Below, in pieces: positions 17,670-28,364 of a stretch of DNA of 64,000 nucleotides. How positions within the stretch are numbered: position 1 is the stretch's first letter; every line of letters begins with the position of its first letter. Below the pieces are notes generated by a model, which was not told the DNA's origin, did no database searches, and was given only the letters and a program-made list of their open reading frames with translations. The DNA is from Halomonas sp. GD1P12 (GTDB lineage Bacteria > Pseudomonadota > Gammaproteobacteria > Pseudomonadales > Halomonadaceae): contig NZ_CP107007.1 of the NCBI RefSeq assembly GCF_025725645.1, positions 558,001 through 622,000 of the forward strand, read 5' to 3'. The position numbers and the translations under genes were made by a program.

Positions 17670-19292
17670 TCACTGCCATAAAAGCAGTATCAGCCCGGCG
17701 GCCGCCGCGGCCAGCACCTGCCAGGGCTGCGCCAGCGCCCACTCGCCAAGCGGCTCCCAGGCAAGGGCCACGGCGACCAGCGCGATGCCAACGCGCAGGC
17801 GGTGGTGGCGCTTTTTCTGCTGGGTAAATTTCTCGTCGAGCCGGGTGATGGCGTGGGCCTGCTGATGACGCTGGCGGTGCTCCTGCTCCATGCGGCTAAG
17901 CGCCTGGTGGGCCAGCACCGGAAGCTCAGGCAACTGGTGGGAAAGCTCCGGTGCCTGGCGCTTGAGCGACTCCCAAAGCCCACCAATGCCGGCGCGCTCT
18001 TTCATCCACTGCTCGAGATAGGGCTTGGCCGTGCTCCATAGATCGAGTTCCGGGTAGAGCTGACGCCCCAGCCCCTCGATGTTCAGAAGCGTTTTTTGCA
18101 GCAGTACCAGCTGCGGCTGGACTTCCATATTGAAGCGTCGAGCGGTCTGGAAAAGCCCTAAAAGCACCTGGCCAAAGGAGATGTCCTTGAGCGGCTTTTC
18201 GAGAATCGGCTCGCACACGGTGCGAATGGCGGCGGCGAACTCGTTGGCGCGGGTATTTTCTCCTACCCAGCCGGATTCGATGTGAAGCGCCGCCACCTCG
18301 TAATAGTCCTGATGGAAAAACGCCAGCAGATTGCGCGCCAGATAATCCTGATCTTCCCGGGTGAGGCTTCCCACGATGCCGCAATCGATGGCGATGTACT
18401 GTGGGTCTTCCGGGTTGTCGGCGTTGACGAAGATGTTGCCCGGGTGCATGTCGGCGTGAAAGAAGTTGTCGCGAAATACCTGGGTGAAGAAAAGCTCGAC
18501 GCCGCGCTCGGCGAGTTTCTTGAGGTTGACGCCTTGCTTGATCAGCGTGTCGAGATCCGCCACCGGCACGCCGCGAATGCGCTCCTGAACCATGACATGG
18601 CGCCGGGTGAAGGGCCAGTAAATGGTGGGCACGAACAGAAGCGCCGAATCCTTGAAGTTGCGCTTGAGCTGCGAGGTGTTGGCGGCTTCCTTGTAAAGGT
18701 CGAGCTCGTCAAACAGCGTCGATTCGTAGTCGCGGATGACCTCGACTGGACGCAGACGTCGCGCCTCGGGCACCCGGGCCATCAGCTTGGCGGCCCGGTA
18801 CATCAATGCCATGTCCTGGCGCATCACCGCGTCGATACCGGGGCGGATGATCTTGACCACCACTTCTTCGCCGGTGTGAAGCGTGGCAGCGTGAACCTGG
18901 GCGATCGAGGCGGAGGCCAGCGGCGCGTGATCGAAGCGGGCAAAGGCCTCTTCGAGGGACATCTCGAGCTCACGCTCCACCCGCGCCACGGCGAGCTCGC
19001 CGGGAAACGGCGGCACCTGATCCTGCAGGCGTCTAAGCTCGTTGGAAATGTCGTCGGGCAAAAGGTCGCGCCGGGTGGAAAGCATCTGGCCGAACTTGAT
19101 GAAGATCGGCCCCAGTGACTCCAGCGACAGGCGCAGGCGCTCGGCACGGGAGCGCTTGCCCACCGGAATCAGGCGCAGCGGCAAACACCACATCACCCCG
19201 CGCAGCCAAAGCGGCAGTCGCTCCATGGGGATCAGCGTATCGAGGCGGTGGCGCGCGATGACCCATAGAATCTTGAATAGCCGCAGGCTCAT
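17670..19292 (-). CDS. ubiB: Ubiquinone biosynthesis protein kinase-like UbiB
   Basis: This 540-residue ABC1/ADCK-family protein is needed for ubiquinone synthesis, probably as an ATPase that mobilises lipid intermediates. The start at 19292 ([17 protein letters not shown]) is fixed by the four-base ATGA overlap with ubiJ; the frame stays open further upstream but does not look like UbiB. Visible are the family KxGQ motif ([12 protein letters not shown]), the Ala-rich SIAQVHAA loop in place of a glycine loop, VVKIIRPG with the lysine, HADMHPGN and IDCGIVG catalytic blocks. The C-terminus holds a charged coil and two membrane-like helices ending LILLLWQ. Confidence 0.95.
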   Translation of the reverse strand: MSLRLFKILWVIARHRLDTLIPMERLPLWLRGVMWCLPLRLIPVGKRSRAERLRLSLESLGPIFIKFGQMLSTRRDLLPDDISNELRRLQDQVPPFPGELAVARVERELEMSLEEAFARFDHAPLASASIAQVHAATLHTGEEVVVKIIRPGIDAVMRQDMALMYRAAKLMARVPEARRLRPVEVIRDYESTLFDELDLYKEAANTSQLKRNFKDSALLFVPTIYWPFTRRHVMVQERIRGVPVADLDTLIKQGVNLKKLAERGVELFFTQVFRDNFFHADMHPGNIFVNADNPEDPQYIAIDCGIVGSLTREDQDYLARNLLAFFHQDYYEVAALHIESGWVGENTRANEFAAAIRTVCEPILEKPLKDISFGQVLLGLFQTARRFNMEVQPQLVLLQKTLLNIEGLGRQLYPELDLWSTAKPYLEQWMKERAGIGGLWESLKRQAPELSHQLPELPVLAHQALSRMEQEHRQRHQQAHAITRLDEKFTQQKKRHHRLRVGIALVAVALAWEPLGEWALAQPWQVLAAAAAGLILLLWQ

Positions 19293-19960
19293 GTACAGCG
19301 CTCCCGAGCCTGGGCGGCGGCCTGGATGTCGAGACTCGCGTTCAGACGCCGCGTCAGGCGATCGAGGCGCGCTTCCAGGCGATCGGTGGCCATGTCCAGA
19401 TCGGTCAGCGCGTCGCGCAGCACGTCGCGCTGCGCCCGGCCCGGCAGCATCCGCGCCTCCTCGAAAACGTACTCGGAGAGATCCTGTAACAGCTCGTCCT
19501 TGGCGCGCAGCCCGAAGCGGTTCAGGCGGCGAACGCCTTCGGCCAACGAGTGGGCGGGCGTGGCGCCGATCCAGCCGGCAAGCTCGCCTTCCCAGTCGAG
19601 CTCCAGATCGAAAAACAGATCGCGGGTCGCTTCCAAAAGGCCAATACGCCCGCGCACCGCGAGCTTGCTGTCGAACATCAGCCGCTCGATCGAGGCGCCG
19701 CTGAGCCACTCCGAAAACGTCTCCGGCGTGAGCTCGACGGTCGCATCCGCCTCGGCCTCGTTGACATCGTCACCGGGCAGCAGGTCGACGCCGGTTTCGT
19801 GGTAGGCGAGCAAAAGCGCCAAATGCGGTTTTTCGAGCCGGACCAGCAGCCGGCTGCCGGCGAGGGCTGCCAGCCGGTTGGGCGCGGCCGGGTCGCGGGC
19901 GAGCAGGGCATTCAGCGTGCGTTCGCATCCAGCCAGAAGCAGGGGCGGGGTCAATCGCAT
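19289..19960 (-). CDS. ubiJ: Ubiquinone biosynthesis accessory factor UbiJ (SCP2 domain)
   Basis: This 223-residue lipid-binding scaffold of the cytosolic Ubi complex has an N-terminal SCP2 lipid-carrier domain (residues about 15-115, ending [24 protein letters not shown]), then a helical region and a C-terminal coiled coil ([19 protein letters not shown]). The order ubiE-ubiJ-ubiB is the standard gammaproteobacterial arrangement, and the overlap with ubiB supports coupled expression. Confidence 0.92.
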   Translation of the reverse strand: MRLTPPLLLAGCERTLNALLARDPAAPNRLAALAGSRLLVRLEKPHLALLLAYHETGVDLLPGDDVNEAEADATVELTPETFSEWLSGASIERLMFDSKLAVRGRIGLLEATRDLFFDLELDWEGELAGWIGATPAHSLAEGVRRLNRFGLRAKDELLQDLSEYVFEEARMLPGRAQRDVLRDALTDLDMATDRLEARLDRLTRRLNASLDIQAAAQARERCT

Positions 19961-20012
19961 GCGCGCCTCGATTGTCGCGTCAATGGAGTGGGAGGCGTTG
20001 CGCTGCCAGGCG

Positions 20013-20768
20013 TCATAGCTTGATGCCGCGGTGAAGCGCGACGATACCGCCGGTGAGGTTGGTGTACTCCACCCGCTCGAGCCCGGCGGCTTCCATCATT
20101 GCCTGCAGCGTCGGTTGGTCCGGGTGCATGCGAATCGATTCGGCAAGATAGCGGTAGCTCTCGCCGTCCTTCGCCACCAGCTCGCCGATTTTCGGCAGAA
20201 AGCGAAACGAGTACTCGTCGTAGGCTTTGCTTAGAAGCGGATTGCCGGGCTTGGAGAACTCCAGCACCAGAAGCCGTCCGCCGGGCTTGAGCACGCGCGT
20301 CATGGAGCGCAGCGCGGCGTCCTTGTCGGTGACGTTACGAAGGCCAAAGGCGATGGTGATGCAGTCGAAGTGGTTGTCCGGGAAGGGCAGGTTCTCGGCG
20401 TTGGCCTGAACGTACTCGACGTTGCCGCCCACGCCCTGGTCGATCAGCTTGTCGCGGCCGACGTTCAGCATTGAGGCGTTGATATCGGCCAGCACCACCT
20501 TGCCGCGCGGGCCGACCATGCGCGAAAACTTGAGCGTCAGATCGCCGGTGCCGCCGGCGATGTCCAGCACCCGGTGGCCCGGGCGCACGCCGGAGCGCTC
20601 GATGGTCAGGCGCTTCCATACCCGGTGAATGCCGAAGGACATCAGGTCGTTCATGACGTCGTAGCGCGCGGCCACCGAGTGAAACACATCCGCTACCCGC
20701 GAGGCTTTCTCGTCGAGCGGGACTTCCTGATAGCCAAAATGGGTGGTGCGCTTTTGTGTGGGGCTCAT
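20013..20768 (-). CDS. ubiE: Ubiquinone/menaquinone C-methyltransferase UbiE
   Basis: This 251-residue SAM-dependent methyltransferase acts on the ring of ubiquinone (and menaquinone) intermediates. The start at 20768 ([16 protein letters not shown]) gives the length typical of the family; the frame is open 17 codons further. The SAM site reads [11 protein letters not shown] near residue 68, and the family motif [10 protein letters not shown] and VLEFSKPG segments follow. The first gene of the ubi-hisE-tat run, with 52 bases to ubiJ. Confidence 0.96.
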   Translation of the reverse strand: MSPTQKRTTHFGYQEVPLDEKASRVADVFHSVAARYDVMNDLMSFGIHRVWKRLTIERSGVRPGHRVLDIAGGTGDLTLKFSRMVGPRGKVVLADINASMLNVGRDKLIDQGVGGNVEYVQANAENLPFPDNHFDCITIAFGLRNVTDKDAALRSMTRVLKPGGRLLVLEFSKPGNPLLSKAYDEYSFRFLPKIGELVAKDGESYRYLAESIRMHPDQPTLQAMMEAAGLERVEYTNLTGGIVALHRGIKL

Positions 20769-20934
20769 GAGGCGACGGGCTCCCGAGTTCGAGGCGGATA
20801 TCGATGATATGGCGATCATCGCTTGATAGGTTGGCTGTATTGTAGCCTTCTCCCAACGGTTTTGTCTGCGCCCGGGTCACTTAACCCAAGCGTGCGCTCG
20901 CGCGCAGCAAGACCGATTTTCAATACCTTGAGCC

Positions 20935-21318
20935 TCAAAGCTGTTTGAACTGAATGCCCGCCGGCTCGCGGGAGGCGCCGGCGTCGCTGAGCGCCTGCAG
21001 ATACTTCGCCCAGTAGGCGTCCTGCTGAGTGGCGAGCTCTAACAGGTAGTCGTAGCTGTAGAGGCCGCTGTCGTGGCCGTCGTCGAAGTGAAGCTTGAGC
21101 GCGTAGTGGCCGACCTGGCTGATGTCCATCAGGCCCACGTCGCGCTTGCCGGTTTGCAGCACGGCGGTATCGGCGCCGTGGCCGCGCACCTCCGCCGACG
21201 GTGAGTAGACGCGCAGAAGCTCGACCGGCACGCGGTAGTGCCGATCGCCCGGGTAGGTGAGCTCCAGCAGGCGATTTTTCTTGTGATAGTGCACGTGGGT
21301 GGGAATCGGGCTTTCCAT
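20935..21318 (-). CDS. DUF971 / gamma-butyrobetaine hydroxylase-like N-terminal domain protein
   Basis: This 127-residue cytosolic protein starts at ATG 21318 behind AGGAG and opens MESPIPTHVHYHKKNRLLELTY. It contains the DUF971 core (YRVPVELLRVYSPSAEVRGHG, VGHYALKLHFDDGHDSGLYSYDYL), related to the zinc-binding N-terminal domain of gamma-butyrobetaine hydroxylase. Only histidines, not the full cysteine set, are seen here. It lies 109 bases downstream of hslU on the same strand, as in pseudomonads. A strong hairpin at 21360-21385 separates them. Function unknown; iron-sulfur related roles have been proposed for the domain. Confidence 0.85.
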   Translation of the reverse strand: MESPIPTHVHYHKKNRLLELTYPGDRHYRVPVELLRVYSPSAEVRGHGADTAVLQTGKRDVGLMDISQVGHYALKLHFDDGHDSGLYSYDYLLELATQQDAYWAKYLQALSDAGASREPAGIQFKQL

Positions 21319-21359
21319 CGGGCTCTCCTGTTCAAGAGACGAACGGGGCATATAGACGA

Positions 21360-21385
21360 ACGGGCGGGTGTCGCCACCCGCCCGT
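21360..21385 (-). terminator. Hairpin downstream of hslU
   Basis: ACGGGCGGGTG / CACCCGCCCGT arms (11 bp) with a TCGC loop lie 42 bases past the hslU stop. The following minus-strand sequence is only weakly T-rich, so it may attenuate or stabilise the hslVU message instead of ending it fully. Confidence 0.6.
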
Positions 21386-21427
21386 AAGGCGTAAAAACGG
21401 CACCTGCAACGCGCAGGTAGCTCGAGC

Positions 21428-22750
21428 TTACAGAATGTAGCGCGAGAGGTCCTCGTCGACCGCCAGCTCGCCAAGCTGCGCGTTGACGTAGTCGGCGTCG
21501 ACCACCAGCGGGCTGTCCATATCGCCGCCCTTGAAGGAAGCCTCTTCGAGCAGGCGCTCCATCACGGTGTGCAGGCGCCGAGCGCCGATGTTCTCGGTGC
21601 CTTCGTTGACCTGCCAGGAGATCTCGGCGATGCGCTCGATACCGTCCTCGGTGAAGTCGACGTCCAGACCTTCGGTAGCGAGCAGCGCCTGGTACTGCTT
21701 GGTCAGCGAGGCCGAAGGCTCGGTCAGGATGCGCTTGAAGTCGTGGGGCGTGAGCGCATCGAGCTCGACGCGAATCGGCAGGCGGCCCTGAAGCTCCGGA
21801 ATCAGATCGGAAGGCCGCGATAGGTGGAACGCGCCGGAGGCGATGAACAGAATGTGGTCAGTCTTGACCATGCCGTACTTGGTGGAAACGGTCGAGCCCT
21901 CGATCAGCGGCAGCAGATCGCGCTGCACGCCTTCGCGGGACACCTCGCCGCCGCTGGACTGGCCGCTGCCCTTGGCCACCTTATCGATCTCGTCCAAAAA
22001 CACGATGCCGTGCTGCTCGACGGACTCTACCGCGCGGGCCTTGATCTCCTCCTCGTTGACGAGCTTTCCGGCTTCCTCGTCGCGCAAGAGCACCAGCGCC
22101 TCTTTCACCGTGACCTTGCGCTGCTCGCGCTTTTGCTGGCCCATGTTGGAGAACAGGCTTTGCAGCTGGCTGGTCATCTCCTCCATGCCCGGCGGGGTCA
22201 TGATGTCGACGCCCTGGCCCTGGGATGAGACCTCGATCTCGATCTCCTTGTCGTCGAGCTGGCCTTCGCGGAGCTTCTTGCGAAACGACTGGCGGGTGGC
22301 GTTCTCTTCGCGCGGCTTGTCTTCCTGGCCGCGCGGCGGGGGCAGCAGGGCATCGAGCACGCGGTCTTCGGCGGCGTCCTCGGCGCGGTGACCGACCTCC
22401 TCCTTGGCGTGCTCGCGCACCATCTTGATCGCGGCTTCCATCAGGTCACGAATGATCGACTCGACGTCGCGGCCGACATAGCCCACCTCGGTGAACTTGG
22501 TCGCTTCCACCTTGATGAAAGGCGCGCGGGCGAGCTTGGCCAAACGGCGGGCGATTTCAGTCTTGCCCACGCCGGTCGGGCCGATCATCAGGATGTTCTT
22601 CGGCGTGACTTCCGGGCGCAGATCGGCATCGAGCTGCATGCGCCGCCAGCGGTTACGCAAAGCGATCGCCACGGCGCGCTTGGCGTCCTTCTGGCCGATG
22701 ATGTACTGGTCGAGGGCGTGAACGATTTCGCGGGGTGTCATCTGGGTCAT
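21428..22750 (-). CDS. hslU: ATP-dependent protease ATPase subunit HslU
   Basis: This 440-residue AAA+ unfoldase delivers proteins to the HslV peptidase. Walker A is GPTGVGKT with K63, and Walker B is IVFLDEIDK. The Y-V-G-R pore motif is seen as [11 protein letters not shown]. The family-specific I domain (residues about 110-240) is charged and Gln-rich, and the C-terminal LSRYIL is the tail that inserts into HslV. It starts 10 bases after the hslV stop. Confidence 0.97.
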   Translation of the reverse strand: MTQMTPREIVHALDQYIIGQKDAKRAVAIALRNRWRRMQLDADLRPEVTPKNILMIGPTGVGKTEIARRLAKLARAPFIKVEATKFTEVGYVGRDVESIIRDLMEAAIKMVREHAKEEVGHRAEDAAEDRVLDALLPPPRGQEDKPREENATRQSFRKKLREGQLDDKEIEIEVSSQGQGVDIMTPPGMEEMTSQLQSLFSNMGQQKREQRKVTVKEALVLLRDEEAGKLVNEEEIKARAVESVEQHGIVFLDEIDKVAKGSGQSSGGEVSREGVQRDLLPLIEGSTVSTKYGMVKTDHILFIASGAFHLSRPSDLIPELQGRLPIRVELDALTPHDFKRILTEPSASLTKQYQALLATEGLDVDFTEDGIERIAEISWQVNEGTENIGARRLHTVMERLLEEASFKGGDMDSPLVVDADYVNAQLGELAVDEDLSRYIL

Positions 22751-22760
22751 GAAAAAAGCC

Positions 22761-23294
22761 TCAACGGTCGTCGATGTTCAGCTCTTCGAGCGTGACGTGG
22801 TGATTGGTGAATACGCAGATGTCGCCCGCGATTTGCAGGGATTTTTCGGTGATTTCCCGCGCGCCGAGCTCGGTGTTTTCCAGAAGGGCGCGGGCGCTGG
22901 CCTGGGCGAAGTTGCCGCCAGAGCCGATGGCGATGATGCCGCGCTCCGGCTCGACGACGTCGCCGTTGCCGGTGATGATCAATGAGGCGCTGTGATCCGC
23001 CACGGCCAGAAGGGCCTCGAGCCGGCGCAGTGCGCGATCGGTGCGCCAGTCTTTTGCCAGCTCCACGGCGGCCTTGGTCAGATGGCCCTGATATTTCTCG
23101 AGCTGCGCCTCAAAACGCTCGAACAGCGTGAAGGCGTCCGCCGTGCCGCCGGCGAAGCCCGCGAGCACCTTGCCCCGATAGAGGCGGCGCACCTTGCTGG
23201 CGTTGCCCTTCATCACGGTGTTGCCAAGCGATACCTGGCCGTCGCCGGCGAGGGCGACCTGGTTGCCGCGGCGTACGGATACGATCGTGGTCAT
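22761..23294 (-). CDS. hslV: ATP-dependent protease peptidase subunit HslV
   Basis: This 177-residue N-terminal-nucleophile peptidase forms a double hexamer. The start at 23294 (MTTIVSVRR) is set by an AAGGAG site and by the need for Thr at position 2, which becomes the catalytic N-terminal threonine after Met removal. [16 protein letters not shown] and the GSGGNFA loop are conserved. Two strong hairpins precede it in the leader (23325-23353). Confidence 0.97.
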   Translation of the reverse strand: MTTIVSVRRGNQVALAGDGQVSLGNTVMKGNASKVRRLYRGKVLAGFAGGTADAFTLFERFEAQLEKYQGHLTKAAVELAKDWRTDRALRRLEALLAVADHSASLIITGNGDVVEPERGIIAIGSGGNFAQASARALLENTELGAREITEKSLQIAGDICVFTNHHVTLEELNIDDR

Positions 23295-23324
23295 GGAGAT
23301 GACTCCTTGAGGGAGAAAAGACTC

Positions 23325-23353
23325 CCGATAACTTATCGGCCGCCTGGCGGCCG
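23325..23353 (-). promoter_or_regulatory. Paired hairpins in the hslV 5' leader
   Basis: CCGATAA/TTATCGG with one central base (23325-23339) abuts CGGCCGCC/GGCGGCCG with one central base (23337-23353). They sit 30-60 bases upstream of the hslV start, past the ftsN terminator, and would be part of the hslVU leader RNA. Known enteric hslVU messages carry a stabilising 5' stem-loop; equivalence here is inference. Confidence 0.5.
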
Positions 23354-23393
23354 CAACTAAAGCGCGTAAAAAACCTGAGCGATTCACCACAAA

Positions 23394-23428
23394 ATGCGGG
23401 CGGTCGATAAAAAATCAACCGCCCGCAT
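23394..23428 (-). terminator. Terminator after ftsN
   Basis: ATGCGGGCGGT / ACCGCCCGCAT arms (11 bp) around a 13-base AT-rich loop are followed on the minus strand by a short T run. It lies 43 bases after the ftsN stop and separates argS-ftsN from hslVU. Confidence 0.75.
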
Positions 23429-23471
23429 AGGGTTCTGCTTGGCTTTTATGGCCGCGCCCACGCGGGGCGCG

Positions 23472-24209
23472 CTAGTTTTGCAGCTGGATGAGCAGCGGCT
23501 CGATGCCCTGGGTCGCCATCAGGTCCTGGGCGCGGTTGAGCTCGCGAGTGTCCTCGTAAGGCCCGACCTGAACGCGGTGCCAGATATCGCCGCTGGCCTG
23601 CACTTCGGTGATCTGGGCCAACAGGCTCAGGTTGCGAAGTCGCGAGCGCAGCTGCTCGGCATCCCCTAACTCCTTGAACGACGCCGCCTGCAGCATGTAG
23701 CGGTTGGGCGTGGCGGGCGCTTGTGCCGCGGGCTCGGCGGGCGTTGCCGGGGCGCTTTGGGCCTGCTCCTCCGGGCGGGTGTTGGCGGCGATCACCTGGG
23801 CGATCGGGTCATCACCGGAGGCGCCGTCAGTATTGGAATCGGCTGGCGGCGCTTCCGGGCGATTGACCGTCGAGGGCAGCGCCCCACCCGGGGCGATGAC
23901 TTCGGTTTCCGGCAGCAGGGTGTAGAACTCGAAGGTCGGCATCGAGGGCTCGGCGTCTCCTTCGGTCTGGCGCGCGGCGCTGCGCTCGTCGCTACCGGGC
24001 GGCTTTGGCAGCACCGTCGCCTCTGGCGTGGCATTTTGCTCCTGCCAGGGGGCGGTGCCGTGCTGATGCTGGGCCAGAAAGAACCCAACGGCGATACCGG
24101 CCAGCGCCCAGAGCCAGCCCGGCAGGCGAAAACCGCTGCCGGGCTCTTTCGGCGTCTTGCGCTGGCTGGTCGCTCCGCGACGGCTGGGCCGCTTGCGCGC
24201 TTTGGACAT
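23472..24209 (-). CDS. ftsN: SPOR-domain cell-division protein, FtsN-like
   Basis: This 245-residue protein has a basic cytoplasmic N-terminus, one membrane helix (residues about 30-46, LPGWLWALAGIAVGFFLAQ), a long Pro/Ala/Glu-rich periplasmic linker, and a C-terminal SPOR domain (residues about 168-245, NRYMLQAASFKELGDAEQLRSR to the end) that binds denuded septal peptidoglycan. The position next to hslVU and near priA is that of ftsN in enterics. Overall sequence is weakly conserved, as usual for FtsN, so the symbol rests on architecture and synteny. Confidence 0.8.
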   Translation of the reverse strand: MSKARKRPSRRGATSQRKTPKEPGSGFRLPGWLWALAGIAVGFFLAQHQHGTAPWQEQNATPEATVLPKPPGSDERSAARQTEGDAEPSMPTFEFYTLLPETEVIAPGGALPSTVNRPEAPPADSNTDGASGDDPIAQVIAANTRPEEQAQSAPATPAEPAAQAPATPNRYMLQAASFKELGDAEQLRSRLRNLSLLAQITEVQASGDIWHRVQVGPYEDTRELNRAQDLMATQGIEPLLIQLQN

Positions 24210-24212
24210 GGT

Positions 24213-25898
24213 TTACATCTCCTCCGGGGCGCTGACCCCCATGAGATCGAGCCCGTTGCGCAGCACCTGGCGGGTGGCCAGGCCCAGCGCCAAACGTGCG
24301 TTTCGGGTGGCATCATCGTCGACCATCACTTTCACCGCGTTGTAACAGGTGTGAAAGTCCGCGGCCAGATCCAGCAGGTACTGGGAGATTTGCTGCGGCT
24401 CGCGGGCGCGGGCGGCCTGCTCGACCACTTCCGGGTAGCGCGCCAGGCGATTGAGCACCGCCTTCTCCTGGTCGCTGTCTAGGCTCGCCAGATTCGCCAT
24501 CGCCTGATCGAAATCGAAGGCGCGGGATTCGGCGTCGGCCTTTCTCATCATGCTGCACACGCGGGCGTGGGCGTACTGCACGTAGTAGACCGGGTTGTCG
24601 TTGGACTGCGAGCGGGCCAGGTCGATATCGAAGGTGAGCTGGGAGTCGGCCCGGCGCGCGGCGAGGAAGAAGCGCGTGGCGTCGCGGCCTACTTCGTCGA
24701 TCAGATCGCGCAGCGTGACGTAGCTGCCGGCGCGCTTGGAGAGCTTCACCTCGACGCCGGAGCGGGTCACCATCACCATCTGGTGCAGTACGTAGTCCGG
24801 ATAGCCCTTCGGAATGCCGACTTCCAGCGCCTGGAGACCGGCGCGTACGCGGGTGACGGTGGAGTGGTGGTCGGCGCCCTGCTCGTTGATGACGGTCTTG
24901 AAACCGCGGCTCCACTTGTCGTGGTGATACGCCACGTCCGGCAAAAAGTAGGTGTAGCCGCCGTCCTGCTTGCGCATCACGCGGTCCTTGTCATCACCGA
25001 AGTCGGTGGTGCGCAGCCACATCGCGCCGTCTTCCTCGTAGGTGTGGCCGTTGGCGACCAGTCGCTCGACGGTTTTTTCGACCTTGCCCTGCTCGTAGAG
25101 CGACGATTCGAGAAAGTAGACGTCGAACGCTACGCCAAAGGCCTTGAGGTCCAGATCCTGCTCGCGGCGAAGCCAGGCAACAGAAAAATCGCGAATGGCG
25201 TCGAGATTCTCCGGGTCCGCCTTGCCGGTCACTTCCCGGTCGTCGGCGGAGACGGTCTTGCCGGCCAGGTAGTCCTGGGCAACGTCGTTGATGTAGTCGC
25301 CGCGGTAGCCGTCTTCGGGCCAGCTTGCGTCGTCCGGGCCAAGCCCTTTGGCGCGGGCCTGCACGGAAAGGGCCAGATTCTGGATCTGGGCGCCGGCGTC
25401 GTTGTAGTAGAACTCGCGGGTGACGTCATACCCTGTGGCCTCGAGAAGCCGGCACAGGCAGTCGCCGATGGCGGCGCCCCGGCCGTGGCCAACGTGCAAG
25501 GGGCCGGTCGGGTTGGCAGAGACGAACTCGACCTGGACCTTTTCGCCCTGGCCGACGAGGCTTCGCCCAAAGGCGTCGCCGGCGTCGAGCACCTGCGCGA
25601 TGATCTGTGCGGCGGCGTCCGTGGCGGCAAAGAAGTTGATGAAACCGGGGCCGGCGATCTCGGTGTTGGCGATCGAGTCGCTTTCGGGCAGCGCCTCGAG
25701 GAGCTTCTCGGCGAGCTCGCGCGGCTTGAGGCCTGCGGGTTTGGCCAACATCAGCGCGAGGTTGGTGGCGTAATCGCCGTGGGCCTTGTCTTTGGTCGGG
25801 TCGATCTTGATCGTCGGGGTCAGATCAACAGGCAGCACGCCCTGATGCTTTAGCGCATCGATGGCGCCCTGGAGCAGGGAGGTGATCGTCTCTTTCAT
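24213..25898 (-). CDS. argS: Arginyl-tRNA synthetase
   Basis: This 561-residue class I synthetase charges tRNA-Arg. The HIGH-type motif occurs as [13 protein letters not shown] near residue 130. The KMSKS-type loop is [13 protein letters not shown], and the N-terminal Add-1 domain (residues 1-100) and helical anticodon-binding domain are complete. The C-terminus reads [15 protein letters not shown]. ftsN follows after three bases, so both share a transcript. The roughly 200 bases upstream to priA should hold the promoter. Confidence 0.97.
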   Translation of the reverse strand: MKETITSLLQGAIDALKHQGVLPVDLTPTIKIDPTKDKAHGDYATNLALMLAKPAGLKPRELAEKLLEALPESDSIANTEIAGPGFINFFAATDAAAQIIAQVLDAGDAFGRSLVGQGEKVQVEFVSANPTGPLHVGHGRGAAIGDCLCRLLEATGYDVTREFYYNDAGAQIQNLALSVQARAKGLGPDDASWPEDGYRGDYINDVAQDYLAGKTVSADDREVTGKADPENLDAIRDFSVAWLRREQDLDLKAFGVAFDVYFLESSLYEQGKVEKTVERLVANGHTYEEDGAMWLRTTDFGDDKDRVMRKQDGGYTYFLPDVAYHHDKWSRGFKTVINEQGADHHSTVTRVRAGLQALEVGIPKGYPDYVLHQMVMVTRSGVEVKLSKRAGSYVTLRDLIDEVGRDATRFFLAARRADSQLTFDIDLARSQSNDNPVYYVQYAHARVCSMMRKADAESRAFDFDQAMANLASLDSDQEKAVLNRLARYPEVVEQAARAREPQQISQYLLDLAADFHTCYNAVKVMVDDDATRNARLALGLATRQVLRNGLDLMGVSAPEEM

Positions 25899-26105
25899 TT
25901 GAATATCCGAAATTTTGGGTGGCGGCGTGTGCGTTTAATCGTGCGCGTTCGGTAAAAAGGGGCGGTCGATGTTGACGTTTGAGAGCATCGACGCAAAAAG
26001 GCCCGGTACACATAAAACCGCCATTATCGGCAATTGGCGCTCACTTTCAAAGCCGTATCGGGTTCGAAAGCGAGCACTCGTCGCCTTGTTTGGGCTTGCC
26101 AGCGT

Positions 26106-28364
26106 CTACGCCAGCGTCTGCGGGTCGATGTCGATCGACCAGCGCACGCTGCGCGCCTCGCGGTGGGCGTCCAGCCACTGGACCAGGTAGTTGGCCGCAG
26201 CGTGGCGCTGGCTGCGCTTGTCGGCGGCGATCAGCACGTGCACGTGGTAGCGATTTTGGCGCCGCTCCATCGGCGCGGGCACCGGCCCCAGGCAGCGCGC
26301 CTGCACGTTGGCTACCTTGAGCCACTCTCTCAGCGCCTGGGCGGCGTCTTGTGCAAGCGAAAGCGCGGCCGGCTCCTTCGGGCTCTCAAAGCGTAACAGC
26401 GCCATGAAGCCAAACGGCGGCAGCTTGGCCAGCCGCCGCTCTTCGAGCAGGTTGCGCGCCAGCGCCCCGTAGCCGTGCTCGGCCAGCTGGCCAAGGTGCG
26501 GGTCGTCCGGATGCAGGGTTTGCACCAGCACCCGGCCCGGGTGGGCGGCGCGTCCGGCGCGCCCAGCCACCTGCTCGAGCAGTTGGGCGCTGTGCTCGAG
26601 CGCGCGAAAGTCCGCGCTGTAGAGCCCGCCGTCGGCGTTGATCACCACCACGAGCGTGACGTGGGGCAGGTGATGGCCCTTGGCGAGCATCTGGGTGCCG
26701 ACCAGAATGCACGGCTCGCCGCGGTGAACCTGCTTGAGCACCTGGTCGAAGCTGTCCTTACGCCGGGTGCTGTCGCGGTCGATGCGATGGATCGTGGTGT
26801 CGGGAAAAAGCCCCGTCAGCGTCTCCTCGGTGCGCTCGGTGCCGGCGCCGAGCGCGCGCAAATCGCCGCTGCCACACTCGGGGCAGGCGTCCGGCAGCGC
26901 CCGGCGGCTGTCGCAGTGGTGGCAAGCCAGCAGCGGCGGCTGGCGGTGCAGCGTCATGCGCGCGTCGCACTGGTGGCAGTCCGCCATCCAGCCGCAGCCG
27001 TGGCAGGCAAGCCTGGGGGCGAAGCCGCGCCGGTTGATGAACACCAGCACCTGCTTGCCGGCAGCCAGGGTCGACGTGATCGCCTTGAGCGCGCCGGGTA
27101 GCAGCCCGCCCTGGCGGCGCTGATGACGAAGATCCAGAAGTTCGAGTTTGGCCGGTGGGTGGCGGCTCGGGCGCTGGGTGAGGCGCAGGTGGCGGTAGTC
27201 GCCGGCCAGCGCGCGCTGAAGGCTCTCGAGCGACGGCGTGGCGCTGCCCAGCAGCAGCGGAATCTGGTGATGGTGGGCGCGGGCCACGGCCAAATCGCGG
27301 GCGTGGTAGCGAAGCCCGTCGTGCTGCTTGTAGGAGCCGTCGTGCTCCTCGTCGACGATGATCACCCCGGGTTTGGCCAGCGGCGTGAAGATCGCCGAGC
27401 GGGTGCCGATCACGATCAGCGCGCGCCCGTCGGCGGCGGCCTCCCAGGCGTCCATGCGCTCGGCGTCGTTGAGCCCGGAGTGCAGCGCCACCACGGGTAC
27501 ATTGAAGCGGCTTTTAAAGCGCGAAAGCGTTTGCGGGGTCAGGCCGATCTCCGGCACCAGCACCAGCGACTGTTTGCCCCTGGCGGCGACCGCCTCGATC
27601 AGCTGCAGATAGATTTCGGTCTTGCCGCTGCCAGTGACGCCTTCCAGCAGGCAGGGGTGGTAGCCGTTCAGGTTTTCGTGCAGCGCGGCCAGCGCCGCTG
27701 CCTGCTCGCGGTTGAGCGCAAGCGACGGCGTGGCGAGCAGATTTGACGCGGTGTCAGCCCGCCGGCCTGCCTGGCGGGCAAGCTCCGTTGAGGTGATTAG
27801 CCCCTTGCGGGCAAGCGCGTTGAGTTGCTCTTTGGTATAGCCGTGGGCGCTGATTGCCTGGGTCGGCAGGCCGTGAGCGTGCTGGCGCAAAAGCGCGTAA
27901 AGCTCGGCCTGTTTGGGGGCATTTTTAAGTGAGTCCGGCGTTTGCTCGCCGACGGCCTGCCACTGGGTAAAGGTGCGCCCGGCCATGGGGTAGCCCTGGC
28001 GCAGTCTTGCCGGCATGGCCAGCTGCATGGTGTCGCCCAGACCGTGCTGGTAGTAGCGCGCGGTGAAGTGGCAAAGCCACTGCCAGTCCTCCGGCAGCGG
28101 CGCCTCATCGAGCACTTCGGAAATCGGTTTTAACTTTTCGCGGGGCAGTGTGCTTCGATCGAGCAAATTGATCACGACACCCACAACGTCGCGCCGACCA
28201 AACGGTACGCGCACGCGAAGTCCCGGCTGCCAGCCGCCGGCCGGTGGCTCGCGGCCGGGCAGGTAGTCAAACAGCTGACGCAGCGGCGAGGGCAGGGCCA
28301 CCTGAAGCGCGCCGGGGGCCGTGGGCGCCTTTGGAGCGGGCGTTGAAGAAACGGGAACGGGCAA
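26106..28364 (-). CDS. priA: Primosomal protein N' (replication restart helicase PriA)
   Basis: The best start is a TTG at 28364, four bases after GGAGG, giving a 752-residue protein opening MPVPVSSTPAPKAP; a further TTG at 28418 has no ribosome site. PriA binds stalled forks and loads the replisome. Visible are the N-terminal 3'-end binding domain (ALPSPLRQLFDYLPG), Walker A VTGSGKTEIY and DEEH box IIVDEEHDGSYKQHDG. The cysteine pairs of the zinc module (CHGCGW, CHQC, CHHC, CPECGSG) and helicase motifs V-VI including QVAGRAGR are also present. It is transcribed divergently from rpmE. Confidence 0.95.
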   Translation of the reverse strand: MPVPVSSTPAPKAPTAPGALQVALPSPLRQLFDYLPGREPPAGGWQPGLRVRVPFGRRDVVGVVINLLDRSTLPREKLKPISEVLDEAPLPEDWQWLCHFTARYYQHGLGDTMQLAMPARLRQGYPMAGRTFTQWQAVGEQTPDSLKNAPKQAELYALLRQHAHGLPTQAISAHGYTKEQLNALARKGLITSTELARQAGRRADTASNLLATPSLALNREQAAALAALHENLNGYHPCLLEGVTGSGKTEIYLQLIEAVAARGKQSLVLVPEIGLTPQTLSRFKSRFNVPVVALHSGLNDAERMDAWEAAADGRALIVIGTRSAIFTPLAKPGVIIVDEEHDGSYKQHDGLRYHARDLAVARAHHHQIPLLLGSATPSLESLQRALAGDYRHLRLTQRPSRHPPAKLELLDLRHQRRQGGLLPGALKAITSTLAAGKQVLVFINRRGFAPRLACHGCGWMADCHQCDARMTLHRQPPLLACHHCDSRRALPDACPECGSGDLRALGAGTERTEETLTGLFPDTTIHRIDRDSTRRKDSFDQVLKQVHRGEPCILVGTQMLAKGHHLPHVTLVVVINADGGLYSADFRALEHSAQLLEQVAGRAGRAAHPGRVLVQTLHPDDPHLGQLAEHGYGALARNLLEERRLAKLPPFGFMALLRFESPKEPAALSLAQDAAQALREWLKVANVQARCLGPVPAPMERRQNRYHVHVLIAADKRSQRHAAANYLVQWLDAHREARSVRWSIDIDPQTLA

